Part shown: positions 1 through 12,780 of the stretch, in pieces | Layout of the letters: every line of letters begins with the position of its first letter | Numbering within the stretch: the first letter of the stretch is position 1 | NCBI RefSeq assembly: GCF_027531815.1 | Contig: NZ_JAPZSK010000007.1 | Location: forward strand, 1-64,000 | Length of the DNA stretch: 64,000 bases | Direction: 5' to 3' | Source: Gemmatimonas sp. | Lineage (GTDB): Bacteria; Gemmatimonadota; Gemmatimonadetes; Gemmatimonadales; Gemmatimonadaceae | Made by a program: the position numbers and the translations under genes | The notes under the pieces: model-generated | Database searches by the model: none | What the model saw: the letters and a program-made list of their open reading frames with translations, nothing else | What the model was told of the DNA's origin: nothing

Positions 1-14
1 TCTCCGGCGCCACG

Positions 15-146
15 CCCCACACCCAAACATCCACCCCCAACACCCCCACACACACCCACACCACCACCACCACACCCCACCCCAACCCCACCAACAACCC
101 AACCACCAACCAAACCAAACCCACAACCGCCACCCCAACCCCACGT
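15..146. repeat. A/C-only low-complexity tract
   Basis: Positions 31-128 contain only A and C, and the wider tract has just a few other bases, so the minus strand is pure G/T. It is not a fixed-unit tandem repeat. The minus strand has many runs of three to five G and could form G-quadruplexes. No gene is supported here: an A/C-only strand cannot contain a stop codon, so open frames mean nothing. It lies downstream of the minus-strand V4R gene. It could be a real strand-skewed intergenic tract or a low-quality contig end; the sequence alone cannot decide. Confidence 0.7.
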
Positions 147-183
147 ACACCGTTCACATCCCCCCGCCATTCTTGTATGGGGG

Positions 184-214
184 GTGGGGGGGGGCGCCTG
201 GCGCCCCCCCCCAC
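184..214 (-). terminator. strong G/C hairpin downstream of the V4R gene
   Basis: A perfect 14-bp inverted repeat (184-197 with 201-214) closes a 3-nt loop. The stem contains a run of nine G:C pairs. It lies 7 nt past the stop of the minus-strand V4R gene, the normal place for an intrinsic terminator, but there is no T run on the minus strand after it. It may act through stability alone or protect the 3' end. Confidence 0.6.
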
Positions 215-220
215 GACCGG

Positions 221-772
221 CTAGGCGCTCACCGCCGCCCGGTCGTATGGGATGCCCCGCTCCATGGCTTCCCACACATAGCCCATTACGTCAATGGAGC
301 CAAGCAGGAAACGGGCACGTCCGGCACTGGCCGTTGGACTCTCCACCTCGAGGACGCTGATCGGCGATCCCGCCAGCCGCCCAAAGAACCCGGCGAACAG
401 CCCGGTGGTGACCAGGCACCCGCCGGCGCTCTCCGGCGCCTCGCCCCAGTCGGATACATCGAGCGCCATGACGGCCTCACTCAGCGTCTGCAGCTCCACC
501 AGACCCCAGCCGATGCCGTGGAAGTAGGCCTCCAGGAGCCATGGGAACCGCTCATCGGCCAGCCGGTCGGGGTGTGACTCCCCCTGCTCGGCCAGCCAGG
601 TGGCAAAGTGATCGTAGAGCGCCTTGCCGGCGGCATACCCGGCATCACGAATGGCGTCGACCGGAAGCACCGTCCCGTCGCCGTACGCGGCCAGGGCGGA
701 GTGGCGCAGGCCGGCGAAAAACTCCACCGGTAGCGAAACGGTGCGGGGCTGGAAGCTGGAGACTGGGCTCAT
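221..772 (-). CDS. V4R-domain protein
   Basis: A protein of 183 aa. The second half fits the V4R (4-vinyl reductase) small-molecule-binding domain: a conserved Cys in GGCLVTTGLFAG, then FFGRLAGSPISVLEVE and a terminal strand ending ARFLL. V4R domains occur in bacteriochlorophyll-related proteins and as hydrocarbon sensors in regulators; here the domain stands alone with no DNA-binding partner. ATG at 772 is chosen because the open frame upstream is only a shadow of ligA. It lies 29 nt downstream of ligA on the same strand, so co-transcription is likely. The ligand is unknown. Confidence 0.75.
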   Translation of the reverse strand: MSPVSSFQPRTVSLPVEFFAGLRHSALAAYGDGTVLPVDAIRDAGYAAGKALYDHFATWLAEQGESHPDRLADERFPWLLEAYFHGIGWGLVELQTLSEAVMALDVSDWGEAPESAGGCLVTTGLFAGFFGRLAGSPISVLEVESPTASAGRARFLLGSIDVMGYVWEAMERGIPYDRAAVSA

Positions 773-801
773 GTTCCCGTGACGCTCGCTGACTCGGTTC
801 G

Positions 802-2871
<2,070 letters not shown>

Positions 2872-2949
2872 CTACCGCTGGCGGCGGCGTCACCCGAGGG
2901 GCATGATGCCTACGTTCGCTGGTTTGTGGGTCCACACGCGGAGGGAGAG

Positions 2950-3306
2950 ATGGTCCATCGAATCGAGACGCACGACGTCGACCAGGAACCACAGGACGAC
3001 GTGGACGTGCGTGAGGTGCTGCTCACTGCGCCTGATGCCGGGCGCACCGACGGCCGCGCTTTCGGGCTGGGGCTGCTGCTCGGGGCGGCGCTCGGAGCCG
3101 GCATGGCGCTGCTCATGGCACCGGCCAGCGGCGAGGATACGCGGCGCCAACTGCGCCGTGGTGCGCGGCGGCTGTACGTGCGTGGCAGCGAGGCGGTCAC
3201 CGATCTGCGCGACGATGCCGATCGCATGGCGCGTCGGCTGGCCCGTCGTGGCGCGCGGCGCAGCCGCGACATGGCGCAGGAGCTTCAGGATCGGGTGCGC
3301 GGGTAA
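2950..3306 (+). CDS. YtxH-like small membrane protein
   Basis: A protein of 118 aa. A hydrophobic segment rich in Gly/Ala (FGLGLLLGAALGAGMALLMA, about residues 40-60) followed by SGEDTRRQLRRGARRL is the YtxH pattern. An Arg-rich amphipathic tail follows. YtxH proteins are small envelope proteins with suspected stress roles. ATG at 2950 is preferred over 2926 because a purine-rich ribosome site (GGAGGGAGAG) stands just before it. Divergent from ligA, so both promoters must lie within 2863-2949. Function beyond the family name is not known. Confidence 0.7.
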   Translation: MVHRIETHDVDQEPQDDVDVREVLLTAPDAGRTDGRAFGLGLLLGAALGAGMALLMAPASGEDTRRQLRRGARRLYVRGSEAVTDLRDDADRMARRLARRGARRSRDMAQELQDRVRG

Positions 3307-3342
3307 CGGCTGGGGAGTAGGGGGGGAGCCCCCTTCTCCCCG

Positions 3343-4107
3343 TTACTTGAGCCGACGCAGTTCTTCGGTGGCCTGCTGCCGATACACCCGGTCATTCGGG
3401 TCAAAATCGGCACTGGCGACCGCGGCCCGATACGCGGCGCGCGCGTCTTCCGTGCGCTCGAGGTCGCGATAGATGCGCGCGAGGTCGAGCCGGTGCACAA
3501 GCCGCTCCGGCTCCACCTGCACCGCCAGTTCGAGATAGCGTACGGCTTCGCTCCAGGACGCGGTCGAGAAGATCTGTCCACCGAGGAAGGCCTTGGCCAC
3601 CGTACGGGCAATCCCGTTGAGGCGCATGATTTCGGCGTTCCACACGCCCATGACGTGCAGCGCGCCCGGGTGACGCGGTGACAGTTTGAGTGCCGCCAGC
3701 GCCTGCTCCCGCACCTCGATGCCCAGCTTCACCCGTTCGCGAGGACCAAGCGCCAGCGCCGTGCGCCCCACGGCTCGCGACAGGTGGAAATGGCCTTCGG
3801 CATCACCGGGGTTGAGCGCCACGGCACGGCGCGCATACGCGGTGGCCTTGGCGTACAGCGCGGTGCGCACGGCGTCATTGCGTTCGAACTCCCCCTGGTC
3901 CACCGCCACGGCGGCCGCCTGCCACAGCTCCGTGTAGGTGGCGGGCTCACGCGCCGCTGCCGCCGCTGCCGCCGGCAGCTGGGCCGCAACCGAGCGCCAC
4001 GGAAGCAGCGCCACCGCGCTGCCCGCCACCAGCGCGCCAATGCAGAGTGCGCCCGACAGGGTGCGCGGCCGTCGTGCGGGAGCGGACAGGCTGGTGTAGG
4101 TTGGCAT
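3343..4107 (-). CDS. secreted TPR-repeat protein
   Basis: A protein of 254 aa. The N-terminus is a signal peptide (Arg-rich start, then LSGALCIGALVAGSAVALL and an Ala-rich cleavage region ending VAAQ), so the protein should be periplasmic or surface-bound. The rest is helical with tetratricopeptide-like repeats (ATAYARRAVALNPGDAEGHF, KLSPRHPGALHVMG, RYLELAVQVEPERLVHRLDL, DLERTEDARAAY). TPRs are protein-interaction scaffolds; the partner is unknown. ATG 4107 is preferred over the upstream GTG at 4122, which would overlap the divergent deoA gene. Even so, the two start codons are only 5 bp apart. Confidence 0.75.
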   Translation of the reverse strand: MPTYTSLSAPARRPRTLSGALCIGALVAGSAVALLPWRSVAAQLPAAAAAAAREPATYTELWQAAAVAVDQGEFERNDAVRTALYAKATAYARRAVALNPGDAEGHFHLSRAVGRTALALGPRERVKLGIEVREQALAALKLSPRHPGALHVMGVWNAEIMRLNGIARTVAKAFLGGQIFSTASWSEAVRYLELAVQVEPERLVHRLDLARIYRDLERTEDARAAYRAAVASADFDPNDRVYRQQATEELRRLK

Positions 4108-4112
4108 GACGT

Positions 4113-5459
4113 ATGGAAGCACGAACTCTGATCGAGCGGAAGCGGAATGGCGGACGCATTGATGCGGCCGAGTGGCGCTCCCTCATGAAACACTACGCGG
4201 CGGGCGAAGTGCCCGACTACCAGATGGCCGCCCTGGCCATGGCCATCTACTTCGTCGGGCTCGATCGCACCGAGATCGGGGCCCTGACCGACGCCATGCT
4301 CGAGAGTGGCGCCATGCTGCAGCTGGACCACCTCGCGGTCGGACGGGTGGACAAGCATTCCACCGGCGGCGTGGGCGACAAGGTGTCGCTGGTCCTCGCC
4401 CCGCTCGTGGCCGCCTGCGGCGTGGCCGTGCCCATGATGTCCGGCCGCGGGCTCGGGCATACCGGTGGTACCCTCGACAAGCTCGAAGCGATCCCCGGGT
4501 TTCGCACGGATCTGTCGCTCGAGCGCGCCACGCGGCAGCTGGAGGCCATCGGGTGCGCCCTCATCGGCCAGACCCGGGAGATCGCGCCGGCCGATCGCAA
4601 GCTCTATGCGCTGCGGGATGCCACGGCCACCGTGGAGAGCATTCCCCTCATTTCAGCCAGCATCATGTCCAAGAAGCTCGCCGAAGGGCTCACCGGGCTC
4701 GTGCTGGATGTGAAGTACGGGTCGGGGGCGTTTCTTCCCGAGCTCGAGCGTGGGCTGACACTGGCGCGCACGATGATCGAGCTCGGCGCAGATCACGGCT
4801 GCCCGGTCGTGGCGTTGCTCACGGCCATGGACCGCCCGCTGGGACGCGCCTGCGGCAACGCGCTGGAAGTGGAGGAGTCCATTGCCGCGCTGCGTGGCGA
4901 CGGACCGGCGGATCTCATGGACGTCACCTATGCCCTCGGCGCCGAGATGCTGGTGCTGGGCGGTGCGGCGTCGAGCCGCAACGAGGCCCGCCGGCGCATG
5001 GAGGTGGCGATTTCGAGTGGCCGCGCCGCTCGCAAGTTCCAGGAGATCATCGAAGCGCAGGGGGGGAACCCGGCCGTGGTCGACGACCCCGGGCTGCTGC
5101 CGCAGGCCGCCGAATGCGAGCTGTATCTGGCGCAGCGCGACGGCGTCGTGGCCCAGGTGGAGCCCCGCGCGATAGGTCGGGGCATCACGGCGCTGGGGGG
5201 AGGACGGACTCGGGTGGACGATCAGGTGGACCCGTCCGTGGGGTTCGTGATTACGGCGCGCCCCGGCGATGTGGTGCGCGCCGGGGAGCCACTGGCCACC
5301 ATCTTCGCCCGCGATGCCGCTGGGGTTGCCGCCGGCCGCCGGGCACTCGGCGAGTCCATCCGCCTGGCGGACGAGGCGGACCCGCCGCTGCCCCTCATTT
5401 CGCACCGGGTTACGCCGGCCGGCGTCGCGGTCTGGGCCTCTGAGGACGAGGAACCGTAG
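4113..5459 (+). CDS. deoA: pyrimidine-nucleoside / thymidine phosphorylase
   Basis: A protein of 448 aa, normal for the family. It cleaves thymidine or uridine with phosphate to the base and (deoxy)ribose-1-phosphate in nucleoside salvage. The family signature is intact: DKHSTGGVGDKVSL (phosphate binding) and the MSGRGLGHTGGTLDKLE stretch at about residues 109-126. The C-terminal barrel-sandwich domain is present (GFVITARPGDVVRAGEPLATI). The start MEARTLIERKRNG aligns with the usual N-terminus. TAGGTT at 4097-4102 is a candidate -10 box only 10 nt before the start. Whether it prefers thymidine (DeoA) or all pyrimidine nucleosides (Pdp) cannot be read from the sequence. Confidence 0.93.
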   Translation: MEARTLIERKRNGGRIDAAEWRSLMKHYAAGEVPDYQMAALAMAIYFVGLDRTEIGALTDAMLESGAMLQLDHLAVGRVDKHSTGGVGDKVSLVLAPLVAACGVAVPMMSGRGLGHTGGTLDKLEAIPGFRTDLSLERATRQLEAIGCALIGQTREIAPADRKLYALRDATATVESIPLISASIMSKKLAEGLTGLVLDVKYGSGAFLPELERGLTLARTMIELGADHGCPVVALLTAMDRPLGRACGNALEVEESIAALRGDGPADLMDVTYALGAEMLVLGGAASSRNEARRRMEVAISSGRAARKFQEIIEAQGGNPAVVDDPGLLPQAAECELYLAQRDGVVAQVEPRAIGRGITALGGGRTRVDDQVDPSVGFVITARPGDVVRAGEPLATIFARDAAGVAAGRRALGESIRLADEADPPLPLISHRVTPAGVAVWASEDEEP

Positions 5460-5490
5460 GCCCCCACTCCCCGTTCGCCTCCGGATCGTC

Positions 5491-5496
5491 TAGCTT
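5491..5496 (+). promoter_or_regulatory. candidate -10 box TAGCTT
   Basis: TAGCTTTG at 5491-5498 matches the TANNTT motif that recurs before many genes here. It lies 67 nt before the ATG of the small membrane protein gene at 5564. No convincing -35 box is seen. Confidence 0.4.
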
Positions 5497-5563
5497 TGCC
5501 ACGTCGGCGGCCCTCCGGCCCCTCCCTGCTCACCGGTGCCTCGCACCCCTGTCCGATCTCGTG

Positions 5564-5818
5564 ATGCCTGCGAAAGTCGCTCCGTCCACGAACAAGCTGC
5601 TCAGCCTGGTGGCCGCGGCCGCGGTCCTGCCGCTGCTGGGCCTGTACGGGTTGCTCATGTACATCTCCACGCCCAGCCCCACGGGCGGCATGGAGCCGAC
5701 GGTCACGACGGTCTGCTACATCGCCTTCACGTTCCTGTTCGGTGCGCTCATCACCGTGGCACTCAACTTCTCCAGCCAGTTGAGCCGTGAGGCCAAGGGG
5801 CAGTACACCACGCCGTAA
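5564..5818 (+). CDS. small two-helix membrane protein
   Basis: A protein of 84 aa with two predicted transmembrane segments (LLSLVAAAAVLPLLGLYGLL and VCYIAFTFLFGALITVAL) joined by a short loop, with a polar tail SSQLSREAKGQYTTP. No family is recognised. GTG at 5561 immediately precedes the ATG used here. It has its own downstream terminator and a TANNTT-type promoter, so it is probably a monocistronic gene. The function is unknown. Confidence 0.65.
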   Translation: MPAKVAPSTNKLLSLVAAAAVLPLLGLYGLLMYISTPSPTGGMEPTVTTVCYIAFTFLFGALITVALNFSSQLSREAKGQYTTP

Positions 5819-5844
5819 CGCCGTCTCGGCGACGCAGTCGCAAG

Positions 5845-5870
5845 AGGCCGCCGGGATCTCCTGGCGGCCT
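5845..5870 (+). terminator. intrinsic terminator
   Basis: An 8-bp G/C stem (5845-5852 with 5863-5870), extended by a G:T and two G:C pairs, is followed by TTTGT. It lies 27 nt past the small membrane protein gene and before the convergent hydrolase gene. Confidence 0.75.
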
Positions 5871-5921
5871 TTGTCGTCTCGCGTGCGCCCGCCTCGCCTC
5901 ATGGGCGCCGGCCGCCGGCGT

Positions 5922-6746
5922 TCACCCGGCCAGTTCGAGCAGCAACGTCGTGAGCCGGACGGGCTCACTGATCATCACGTCGTGCCCGCCGCCGAAGAGG
6001 GTGCGCGTGGGATACCCGAGCCGGGCCGCGCGAGCGGCGGCCTCAGCGAACCAGGCATCGGTCGTGCACTGGATGTACGCGCGAGGCAGGTTGGCGGGCA
6101 CGTCGGGCGCTGTGGGGAGCGGCTGCCCGAACGTCTTGCCGGACTGGCTGCCAAGTCTCGCCTGCACCCAGTCCACGTCCGCGCGCTCCCGGACCCCGAA
6201 CTCCTCCGCGGTCGACCGGGGCGGCACACGCCAGTCACGCGCGGGCGCCGCGGCTGACGAGGTCGTCGTCGACGGTGGCGCCGGCGACGTTACCGCACCA
6301 GCGGGTCGCGTGTAATCGGCAAGCGATCGCCCCGGGTCAGGCATGAACGCGTCGAGATAGATCAGTTGCGCGAGGCGTTGCGGAGCACGCTGGGCAACGC
6401 CGGTGATGACCATGCCGCCGTAGCTGTGTCCCACCAGGACGACGTCGCGCAGATCCTCGACCTCGAGCATGGCCACCACATCCTGAATGTGGGTGTCGAG
6501 CCCGACGTCCGCCGTAAGCAGGTGCGCGCGCTCACCGAGCCCCGTGAGGGTCGGCGTGTACACCTCGTGTCCCGCGGCCATCAGCCGCGGTCGGATCTTC
6601 TTCCAGCACCAGCCGCCGTGCCACGCGCCGTGCACCAGCACGAAGCAGCGCCCTGAGGCACCAAACGCACGCGGCGCCGCGGACGAGGCGGCGAACGGGA
6701 GGGCGGCGAGTCCGGCAACGGCCTGACGGCGGGAAACGGGAGACAT
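5922..6746 (-). CDS. Tat-exported alpha/beta hydrolase (esterase)
   Basis: A protein of 274 aa. An N-terminal twin-arginine-like signal (SRRQAVAGLAALPFAASSAA) suggests export in folded form. The mature part is an alpha/beta hydrolase of the EstC / plant methylesterase-like group: oxyanion region LVHGAWHGGWCW, TPTLTGLGERAHL, nucleophile elbow GHSYGGM and a catalytic His in GGGHDVM near the C-terminus. A Pro/Ser/Thr/Ala-rich insert (about residues 160-185) interrupts the cap region. The substrate is unknown. Divergent from the Kef-type antiporter gene. Confidence 0.8.
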   Translation of the reverse strand: MSPVSRRQAVAGLAALPFAASSAAPRAFGASGRCFVLVHGAWHGGWCWKKIRPRLMAAGHEVYTPTLTGLGERAHLLTADVGLDTHIQDVVAMLEVEDLRDVVLVGHSYGGMVITGVAQRAPQRLAQLIYLDAFMPDPGRSLADYTRPAGAVTSPAPPSTTTSSAAAPARDWRVPPRSTAEEFGVRERADVDWVQARLGSQSGKTFGQPLPTAPDVPANLPRAYIQCTTDAWFAEAAARAARLGYPTRTLFGGGHDVMISEPVRLTTLLLELAG

Positions 6747-6863
6747 GCGAAACACGTTCGGGAAGGGAAGGGAATGCCGCTGGGGCAAATTGCACGCCCA
6801 TGCGATGAGGCGCAGCCCCGACGCTGCCTTGGTGCAGAGACGCTCCCCCGCTTCTATTCGAGT

Positions 6864-8999
6864 ATGGCGGACGCCCACGCATTTCTGGCCAACCTGACCC
6901 TCGTGCTGTGCGTGGCGGCGCTGACGACCTTCGTCTTCCAGCGCATCCGCCAGCCGGTCGTGTTCGGTTACCTCGTGGCCGGCATGATTCTCGGGCCGTA
7001 CCTCGGGGTACCGCTCTTCGCCGACCGCAGCATGGTCACCACGCTCTCCGAGCTGGGCGTGATCCTGCTCATGTTCGGCCTCGGGCTCGAGTTCAGCCTG
7101 CGCAAGCTGGCCGAGGTCGCGCCCACCGTGGGACTCATCGCCCTCGTGGACACCAGCGCGATGTTCGGCTTCGGGTATCTCACCGGCCAGCTGCTGGGGT
7201 GGACCACGCTCGAAAGCGTGTTCGGCGGCGCCATCGTGGCCATCTCCTCTACCACGATCATCGTGAAGGCGTTCGCCGAGCAGGGCGTGCGCGGGCGTTT
7301 CACCGAACTGGTGTACGGCATCCTCATCATCGAGGACCTCATCGCGATCTTTCTCATCGCGATGCTCACCACGGTCGCTTCGGGAGCCACCGTTTCGGCT
7401 GGTGCGGTGGGCGAGACCGCGGCCACGCTGCTGCTCTTTCTCGCGCTCTTCGTGGGGCTCGGCCTGGTCGTGGTGCCGCGTATCGTGCGCGCGGTGGTCA
7501 AGCTCGACCGTCCGGAGACGACGCTCGTGGTGAGTCTCGGGCTCTGCTTCGGCGGCGCGCTGCTGGCGCTTGATGCCGGCTATTCCGTGGCGCTCGGGGC
7601 CTTCATCGCGGGTTCTCTGGTGGCCGAGTCGGGGGAAGGCAAGCGCGTCGAACACCTCGTCGTGGGCGTGCGCGACATGTTCGGCGCGGTGTTCTTCGTG
7701 TCGGTCGGCATGATGATCGACCCACGGCTCGTGGCGGAGCACTGGGTGGCCGTCGTCGTGCTCTCCGCGGTGGTGGTGGCCGGGAAGCTGCTCGCGGTGA
7801 GCGTGGGCGCGTTCCTGTCCGGCAACGACGTGCGTACCAGCACGCAGGCGGGGATGAGTCTCACGCAGATCGGCGAGTTCGCCTTCATCATCGCTGCCGT
7901 CGGCACCACGGCCGGGGTGGTGGGTGACTTCCTCTACCCCGTGGCCGTGGCGGTGTCGGCGGTCACCACGCTCACCACGCCCATCGCCATCCGTGCGTCG
8001 GGCGCCTTCGCCGCCTTCGTCGACCGCCGGTTGCCGCGTCCCCTGCAAACCTTCGTGGGCCTCTACGGCACGTGGATCGCCTCGTTGCGCACGACGCCTG
8101 ACTCGGCGGGTACGGCCCCGCTGGTCCGTCGGAAGATTCGACTGCTGGTGCTCGATACCGCGTTGCTCGCCGTGGTGGTCATCGGTACCGTGTTCGCGCG
8201 GCCGCATCTGCTGGCGAAGTTCACGCCGGTGGTGCTCTCCCCCGCGTGGGCCAGTGTCGCTCTGTACATCGTCGCCGCGTTGTTGGCCGCACCGCTGATC
8301 TTCGGCGTGGTCCGGGTGTCGGGGGCCCTGTCGTCGCTGCTGGCCTATCGGGCGCTACCGCAGGGCGCGGCCAACCGGCTCGACTACGCCGAGTCGCCGC
8401 GACGGGTCCTCATGGCCACGCTGCAGCTCGGGTTGGTGACCATGAGTGGTCTGGTGGTAGTCGTGGTCACGGAGCCGTTCGTGCCGGTGGGACGCGGTGT
8501 GGCGGTGCTGGCCCTGTTCGTGGGGTGGCTGACGGTGGTGTTCTGGCGGCGGACGTCGGATCTCTACGGGCACACGCGGGCCGGGGCGCAGGTGTTGCTC
8601 TCAGCGCTGTCGAAGAGCATCGCCACCCCGCCGTCGGCGATCGGGGCCCCGTCTTCGTCGCCCGCACCCGCCTCGTCGCCCCGCGACCTGTCTACCGTGC
8701 ACCGGGTGCTGCCCGGGCTGGGCGACCCCGTGCCGTACGTCATGCGTGCGGGAGATGCCGCCGCGGGCCGGACGCTGGGCGACCTGCAGATGCGCTCGCA
8801 GACGGGCGCGGTGGTGCTGGCCATCACCCGCGGCGACGACCACGTGCTGCTGCCGGTGGGGGCGGAGCGGTTGGCGGTGGGTGACGTGCTCGCGCTGGCT
8901 GGCACCGCCCAGGCGCTCGCCGACGCGATGCGCCTGCTGCACGGCGAGACCGTGGCCTCGGCCGACGCCGCGGGTGCCGTGGACGCGATCGCCACGTAG
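6864..8999 (+). CDS. Kef-type cation:proton antiporter with RCK_C domain
   Basis: A protein of 711 aa. The first ~390 residues are a CPA2-family exchanger (QRIRQPVVFGYLVAGMILGP, ISSTTIIVKAFAEQGVRGR, LIIEDLIAIFLIAML), which swaps K+ or Na+ for H+. A second block of about four membrane helices follows (residues ~420-580). A C-terminal TrkA_C/RCK_C ligand domain (GRTLGDLQMRSQTGAVVLAI ... LAVGDVLALAGT) ends the protein. The NAD-binding RCK_N domain usual in KefB/C is absent. ATG 6864 starts directly before the first helix; the frame upstream is not conserved-looking. Confidence 0.88.
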   Translation: MADAHAFLANLTLVLCVAALTTFVFQRIRQPVVFGYLVAGMILGPYLGVPLFADRSMVTTLSELGVILLMFGLGLEFSLRKLAEVAPTVGLIALVDTSAMFGFGYLTGQLLGWTTLESVFGGAIVAISSTTIIVKAFAEQGVRGRFTELVYGILIIEDLIAIFLIAMLTTVASGATVSAGAVGETAATLLLFLALFVGLGLVVVPRIVRAVVKLDRPETTLVVSLGLCFGGALLALDAGYSVALGAFIAGSLVAESGEGKRVEHLVVGVRDMFGAVFFVSVGMMIDPRLVAEHWVAVVVLSAVVVAGKLLAVSVGAFLSGNDVRTSTQAGMSLTQIGEFAFIIAAVGTTAGVVGDFLYPVAVAVSAVTTLTTPIAIRASGAFAAFVDRRLPRPLQTFVGLYGTWIASLRTTPDSAGTAPLVRRKIRLLVLDTALLAVVVIGTVFARPHLLAKFTPVVLSPAWASVALYIVAALLAAPLIFGVVRVSGALSSLLAYRALPQGAANRLDYAESPRRVLMATLQLGLVTMSGLVVVVVTEPFVPVGRGVAVLALFVGWLTVVFWRRTSDLYGHTRAGAQVLLSALSKSIATPPSAIGAPSSSPAPASSPRDLSTVHRVLPGLGDPVPYVMRAGDAAAGRTLGDLQMRSQTGAVVLAITRGDDHVLLPVGAERLAVGDVLALAGTAQALADAMRLLHGETVASADAAGAVDAIAT

Positions 9000-9050
9000 G
9001 GACTCCTGGCGCGGATCGGCGGTCGGCGCGCCCGGTGGACCGGAAACGCA

Positions 9051-9080
9051 AGGGGCCCCGGTCGGCTGACCGGGGCCCTT
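9051..9080. terminator. bidirectional terminator between antiporter and gyrB
   Basis: A 13-bp stem with one G:T pair (9051-9063 with 9068-9080) has a GGCT loop and ends in TT or AA on either strand. It sits between the 3' ends of the convergent antiporter and gyrB genes and can serve both. Confidence 0.75.
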
Positions 9081-9099
9081 CGTGCGGCGTGCAAACGAC

Positions 9100-11605
<2,506 letters not shown>

Positions 11606-11624
11606 GCGTCGCTCCGGAGGGGCG

Positions 11625-12752
11625 TCATGTGAGCACGCCGTCGTGCATCGTGCGCCGCTCAAGCCGGGTGAAGGCCGCCGGAATGTCCTCGTCCCGCGGC
11701 ACGGCCAGCAGCACCTGCGTCGCCCCGGCGTCCTCCAGCAGCTCCAGGACACGCCCCGCACGACGCAGGTCGAGCTCGGCGAAGGGATCGTCGAGCAGCA
11801 ACAGCGGGGCATGGCCCAGCGCCGCGCGCAACGTGGAGAGTTCCAGCAGGCGCAGCGCAATGGCCGCGCTCCGCTGCTGCCCGGCCGATCCGAAGGTGCG
11901 CAGGTCGCGCGCCCCCAGTTGCAGCAGCAGCTCGTCGCGGTGCGGACCCGCCAGCGTTACGCCACGCCGCAGTTCGCTGGCGCGCTGTTGCGCAAAGGCG
12001 CGCGTGAGCGCGGCCGACTGCGCGTGGCTGCTGGTGCACAGCGCGTCGGTGTTGTCGCCGCCTGCCGCCACGCAGCGCAACAGCGCCGGCTCCCGCTCAC
12101 CGATGGCCGCGCACAGCTGGGCATAGCGCGCGCCCTGTTCCTGCACGAACCGGTGACGCGCCGCGGCAATGACTCCCCCGTATTCCGCGAGCGCCGGCTC
12201 CCAGAGCTGCACCTGCGCCGCGTAGTCGCCACGCCCGCCATCCCGCTGCGCCGTACGCAACGTGGCATTGCGTCGCAGCAGCGCGGCCCGATACTGCTGC
12301 AGCGCCTGCAGGTACGCCGGTGAGGACAGGGCGAGCATCACGTCGAGGTAGCGCCGGCGGTCACTCGGGGCGCCGGTCACCAGCGTCACGTCATCGGGCG
12401 AGAAGGCCACCGACGGCAACGCTCCCAGCGCATTGGTGAGCCGCGACTGCTCCACGCCGTCGAGGGTGGCGCGCTTGCGCTTGGTGGAACGTTCGTAGCC
12501 CACGCTCACGGTGGTCCACGCCGCCGGGGCCGCTAGCGTGGCCCGCACGTGAAACGCGGCTGCGCCGAAGCGCACCACATCGGCATCCCGCGCGCCACGG
12601 AAGGAGCGGAGCGACCCCAGAAACGCCGCGGCTTCCAGCAGGTTGGTCTTGCCGTGCCCGTTCTCCCCCACGATCACCACACCGGCGGGGGGCACCGCCA
12701 CGTCGAGGCGCGCGAAGTTGCGATAGTCGCGCGCGGTCAGGTGCTGGAGCAC
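11625..12752 (-). CDS. recF: DNA replication/repair protein RecF
   Basis: A protein of 375 aa. RecF binds gapped DNA and, with RecO and RecR, helps load RecA. The N-terminus LTARDYRNF is typical. The Walker A motif GENGHGKT is at residues 29-36, the ABC signature region is near SAGQQRSAAIALRLLEL and Walker B is LLLLDDPFAELD. It starts with GTG at 12752, 28 nt after the enoyl-CoA hydratase stop, so it is probably read from that upstream transcript. No dnaA or dnaN gene adjoins it. Confidence 0.95.
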   Translation of the reverse strand: MLQHLTARDYRNFARLDVAVPPAGVVIVGENGHGKTNLLEAAAFLGSLRSFRGARDADVVRFGAAAFHVRATLAAPAAWTTVSVGYERSTKRKRATLDGVEQSRLTNALGALPSVAFSPDDVTLVTGAPSDRRRYLDVMLALSSPAYLQALQQYRAALLRRNATLRTAQRDGGRGDYAAQVQLWEPALAEYGGVIAAARHRFVQEQGARYAQLCAAIGEREPALLRCVAAGGDNTDALCTSSHAQSAALTRAFAQQRASELRRGVTLAGPHRDELLLQLGARDLRTFGSAGQQRSAAIALRLLELSTLRAALGHAPLLLLDDPFAELDLRRAGRVLELLEDAGATQVLLAVPRDEDIPAAFTRLERRTMHDGVLT

Positions 12753-12780
12753 GGGGTGAGGACCGGCGCGCGGTGGTCGG

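Noticed and set aside
5922-8207. A 761-residue minus-strand frame that includes the Tat hydrolase
   Set aside because: The part before ATG 6746 is antisense to the antiporter and has no family similarity.
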